This document shows, in pieces, positions 11,631 through 13,249 of a DNA stretch of 13,249 nucleotides. The stretch's first letter is position 1. Each line of letters opens with the position of its first letter. The notes beneath the pieces are model-generated. The model had not been told where the DNA came from. It made no database searches and saw only the letters and a program-made list of their open reading frames with translations. A program made the position numbers and the translations under genes. This DNA is from JBMOLK01 sp049325575 (GTDB lineage: Bacteria > Bacillota > Clostridia > Acetivibrionales > Acetivibrionaceae): the NCBI GenBank assembly GCA_049325575.1, contig JBMOLK010000139.1, positions 1 to 13,249 of the forward strand. Direction: 5' to 3'.

Positions 11631-13249
11631 ATGCCAGAAACAACAATAACCATAAATCTACAAGGAAGAGAACAGGTTAGACAGGCTATCCAATCAGTTA
11701 AAACCCAGCTAGATTCTATCAAACCCAATTTTTTAGCCTTAACTGCTGCTGCGGGAGGGCTAGCTGGTGCAATAGCCCTAATCGGCAAGAAAGCCCTTGA
11801 TGAGGCAGGGGATATTGAAAAATTTACTGCCACAATGAGAACCATTACAGGCTCAACTAAAGAAGCCGCAAATATGATACAATTTGCCATAAAAGCTGCC
11901 ACCCAAACACCCTTTGAGGTTAAGGGGGTTGTAGAATCCACCGCCACCATAATGCAATTTACAAAAATGCTAGGGTGGACAGGTAAGGATGCCCAAAAAT
12001 GGTTTCCCCTCATTGGAGACCTTGCTGCAGGGATGGGGAAAGACCTGCATTACACATCCCTTGTAATGGGCAAGGCACTAACAGGCTCACAGGATGCTAT
12101 ATTGTCCCTACGAGACCAATTCGGCATATCCGCCCAAGCCCTTAAGGCTTTTGGAGCAGAAATAAATAAGGAGGGAGGAATTGCAGTAAGAACAGCCGAA
12201 CAGCAAGAAAAATTAAGAAATGCCCTAGAGGCTTTGATAAAACAGAATTTTGCTGGAGCAATGGCTCGGCAGATGGATACATTTCAAGGAGCAATGTCTA
12301 ACCTGCGAGATGCCTTGTCTAGGGTATATATGGCTATTGGAAAAGAAATGATACCGATATTTAATAGATGGGTTAAAGAAAGCCTTACTCCAACCCTTGA
12401 GAAGGTGGAAAATTTTGTGAAAGAAAATGGTAAGTTGGTCATTGCTGTTGGGGCAACCGTAGGTGCAGTAAGTATGATTGTAGCAGGTTTAGCTGGATTA
12501 GGTTTTATCCTTCCACCCCTTATCGGTGGATTGAAAGCCCTCCAAGTTCTTTTTGCTGTCCAGATACCACAGGCATTGGCAATAAGCACTACCGCACTAA
12601 AAACTTTTGTTTTTGCCCATCCTCTTATTGCAGGGCTTACATTAGCGATAACTGGACTGACAACAGCATTTATAAGCTTAAAATCCGAGACAGACGCAAA
12701 AATCAAGAAATTTGAGGAGGATAGAGAAAAAACAGAAGAACTAATCCGTGAATATAACGAATTGATAACAATCATAGGTAAAACGACAGAACAAAAAGAA
12801 AGGCAAAAAGCCATTATTGAGGAGTTAATTAAGCTTCTTCCTGAATATGCCGATAAATTTAGGGAATTAAAGGGAGAGCCAATTAAGAATATTGAGGAAA
12901 TAAATAAGCAATTGCTAGCCCAATATAATCTTATAATTCAAAATATGACACTGTCCGAAAAGTGGGGAAGACACTTAATTACTATTTTTGAACTTGTTAC
13001 AGTAACCATAAGGCAAGCTATAGAAACAGCGATAACAGGGTTAATAGGATTTATTACACTTTTAGTGAAAATGATTGTGGATTTCTGTAAAACCTCTCTT
13101 GTTTTAATTGGAGATTTCATAGCTGGTATAGAAGGAATATTTAAAGGAGATTTTAGCAAAATTAAAAAGGCAGGAAAAAATATAGGAGAAGCTTTTACAT
13201 CAGGTACTAAAGAATCCTTTGGAAAACATTTAGTGGAATTTGAAACAGA
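11631..13249 (+). CDS. Tape measure protein (3' partial)
   Basis: The frame is open from ATG 11631 to the right edge (539 full codons). The N-terminal 250 residues are typical of tape measure proteins: ITINLQGREQVRQAIQSV, a hydrophobic stretch (ALTAAAGGLAGAIALIG), then EKFTATMRTITGSTKEAANMI, TPFEVKGVVES, GKALTGSQDAI and NFAGAMARQMDTFQGAMSNLRDAL. Two further hydrophobic regions lie at about 268-300 and 325-350, followed by a coiled coil (~357-430, EEDREKTEELIREYNEL) and more hydrophobic helices (~447-500). The protein sets tail length and is ejected during DNA entry. The ribosome site is weak (A-rich GAAA before ATG), so its translation may depend on the upstream chaperone. The C-terminus is outside the window. 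Confidence 0.9.
   Translation, partial: MPETTITINLQGREQVRQAIQSVKTQLDSIKPNFLALTAAAGGLAGAIALIGKKALDEAGDIEKFTATMRTITGSTKEAANMIQFAIKAATQTPFEVKGVVESTATIMQFTKMLGWTGKDAQKWFPLIGDLAAGMGKDLHYTSLVMGKALTGSQDAILSLRDQFGISAQALKAFGAEINKEGGIAVRTAEQQEKLRNALEALIKQNFAGAMARQMDTFQGAMSNLRDALSRVYMAIGKEMIPIFNRWVKESLTPTLEKVENFVKENGKLVIAVGATVGAVSMIVAGLAGLGFILPPLIGGLKALQVLFAVQIPQALAISTTALKTFVFAHPLIAGLTLAITGLTTAFISLKSETDAKIKKFEEDREKTEELIREYNELITIIGKTTEQKERQKAIIEELIKLLPEYADKFRELKGEPIKNIEEINKQLLAQYNLIIQNMTLSEKWGRHLITIFELVTVTIRQAIETAITGLIGFITLLVKMIVDFCKTSLVLIGDFIAGIEGIFKGDFSKIKKAGKNIGEAFTSGTKESFGKHLVEFET

Noticed and set aside
11600..12013. 137-codon minus-strand open frame
   Set aside because: Antisense to the start of the tape measure gene, with no recognisable product; explained by codon bias of the true gene.
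12284..12814. 176-codon open frame on the minus strand
   Set aside because: It lies fully antisense within the tape measure gene, whose product is clearly recognisable, and its translation is a low-information Ser/Val/Ile-rich shadow.
1..13249. tRNA genes, CRISPR arrays, insertion sequences, integrase or att sites
   Set aside because: No cloverleaf-like sequence, regular direct repeats, transposase or recombinase motifs, or terminal inverted repeats were seen. The plus strand is almost fully occupied by genes.

Overview
The window is a densely packed, single-strand (+) stretch of a tailed-phage or prophage structural region from an AT-rich genome. It looks siphovirus-like: a tail terminator, tail tube, frameshifting chaperone and tape measure are present, and no sheath gene is seen in this window. 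Shine-Dalgarno motifs are normal and TAA, TAG and TGA all end genes, so nothing points to a recoded genetic code. Seven products carry Sec-type signal peptides or N-terminal anchors, which fits a diderm host, but neither host nor phage taxon can be identified from the sequence. No integrase, att site, tRNA, CRISPR array or convincing promoter or intrinsic terminator was seen. Genes mostly overlap by 1, 4 or 8 nt, so the window is probably part of one long transcript that begins and ends outside it.

Layout. (i) 2-1796, head-tail joining and tail completion: the 3' end of an unrecognised gene, a Mu gpG-like virion morphogenesis (tail completion) protein starting at GTG, a probable tail terminator, and a small beta-rich structural protein. 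(ii) 1789-9651, a roughly 7.9-kb block between the tail terminator and the tail tube, a place where little or nothing usually lies. It holds five consecutive exported proteins (one with Ig-like regions, one DUF2341 + LamG). Next come an Amidase_3 endolysin, three small membrane or coiled-coil proteins (holin/accessory candidates), a small helical protein, a small exported glycine-rich protein, an SNase-fold nuclease lacking the usual catalytic Glu, a zinc-ribbon protein, a trypsin-like serine protease with an intact triad, and a second exported glycine-rich protein. (iii) 9648-13249, the tail core: a 56-aa protein, the tail tube protein with a probable Ig-like insertion, the tail assembly chaperone with an A-rich -1 frameshift site, and the tape measure protein, which runs off the right edge.

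How it works together: region iii builds the tail, and region i joins and caps it. The amidase, with one or more of the small membrane proteins, would lyse the host. The exported cassette is the unusual part. Sec-exported proteins should reach the periplasm or cell surface rather than the cytoplasmic assembly pathway, so they may modify the infected cell surface, act at lysis, or be fibres with signal-like N-termini. The most mechanistic observation is the -1 frameshift at A9 (11426-11434). It adds 56 residues with no start codon of their own at the junction, and matches the gpG/gpGT strategy of lambda-like tails.
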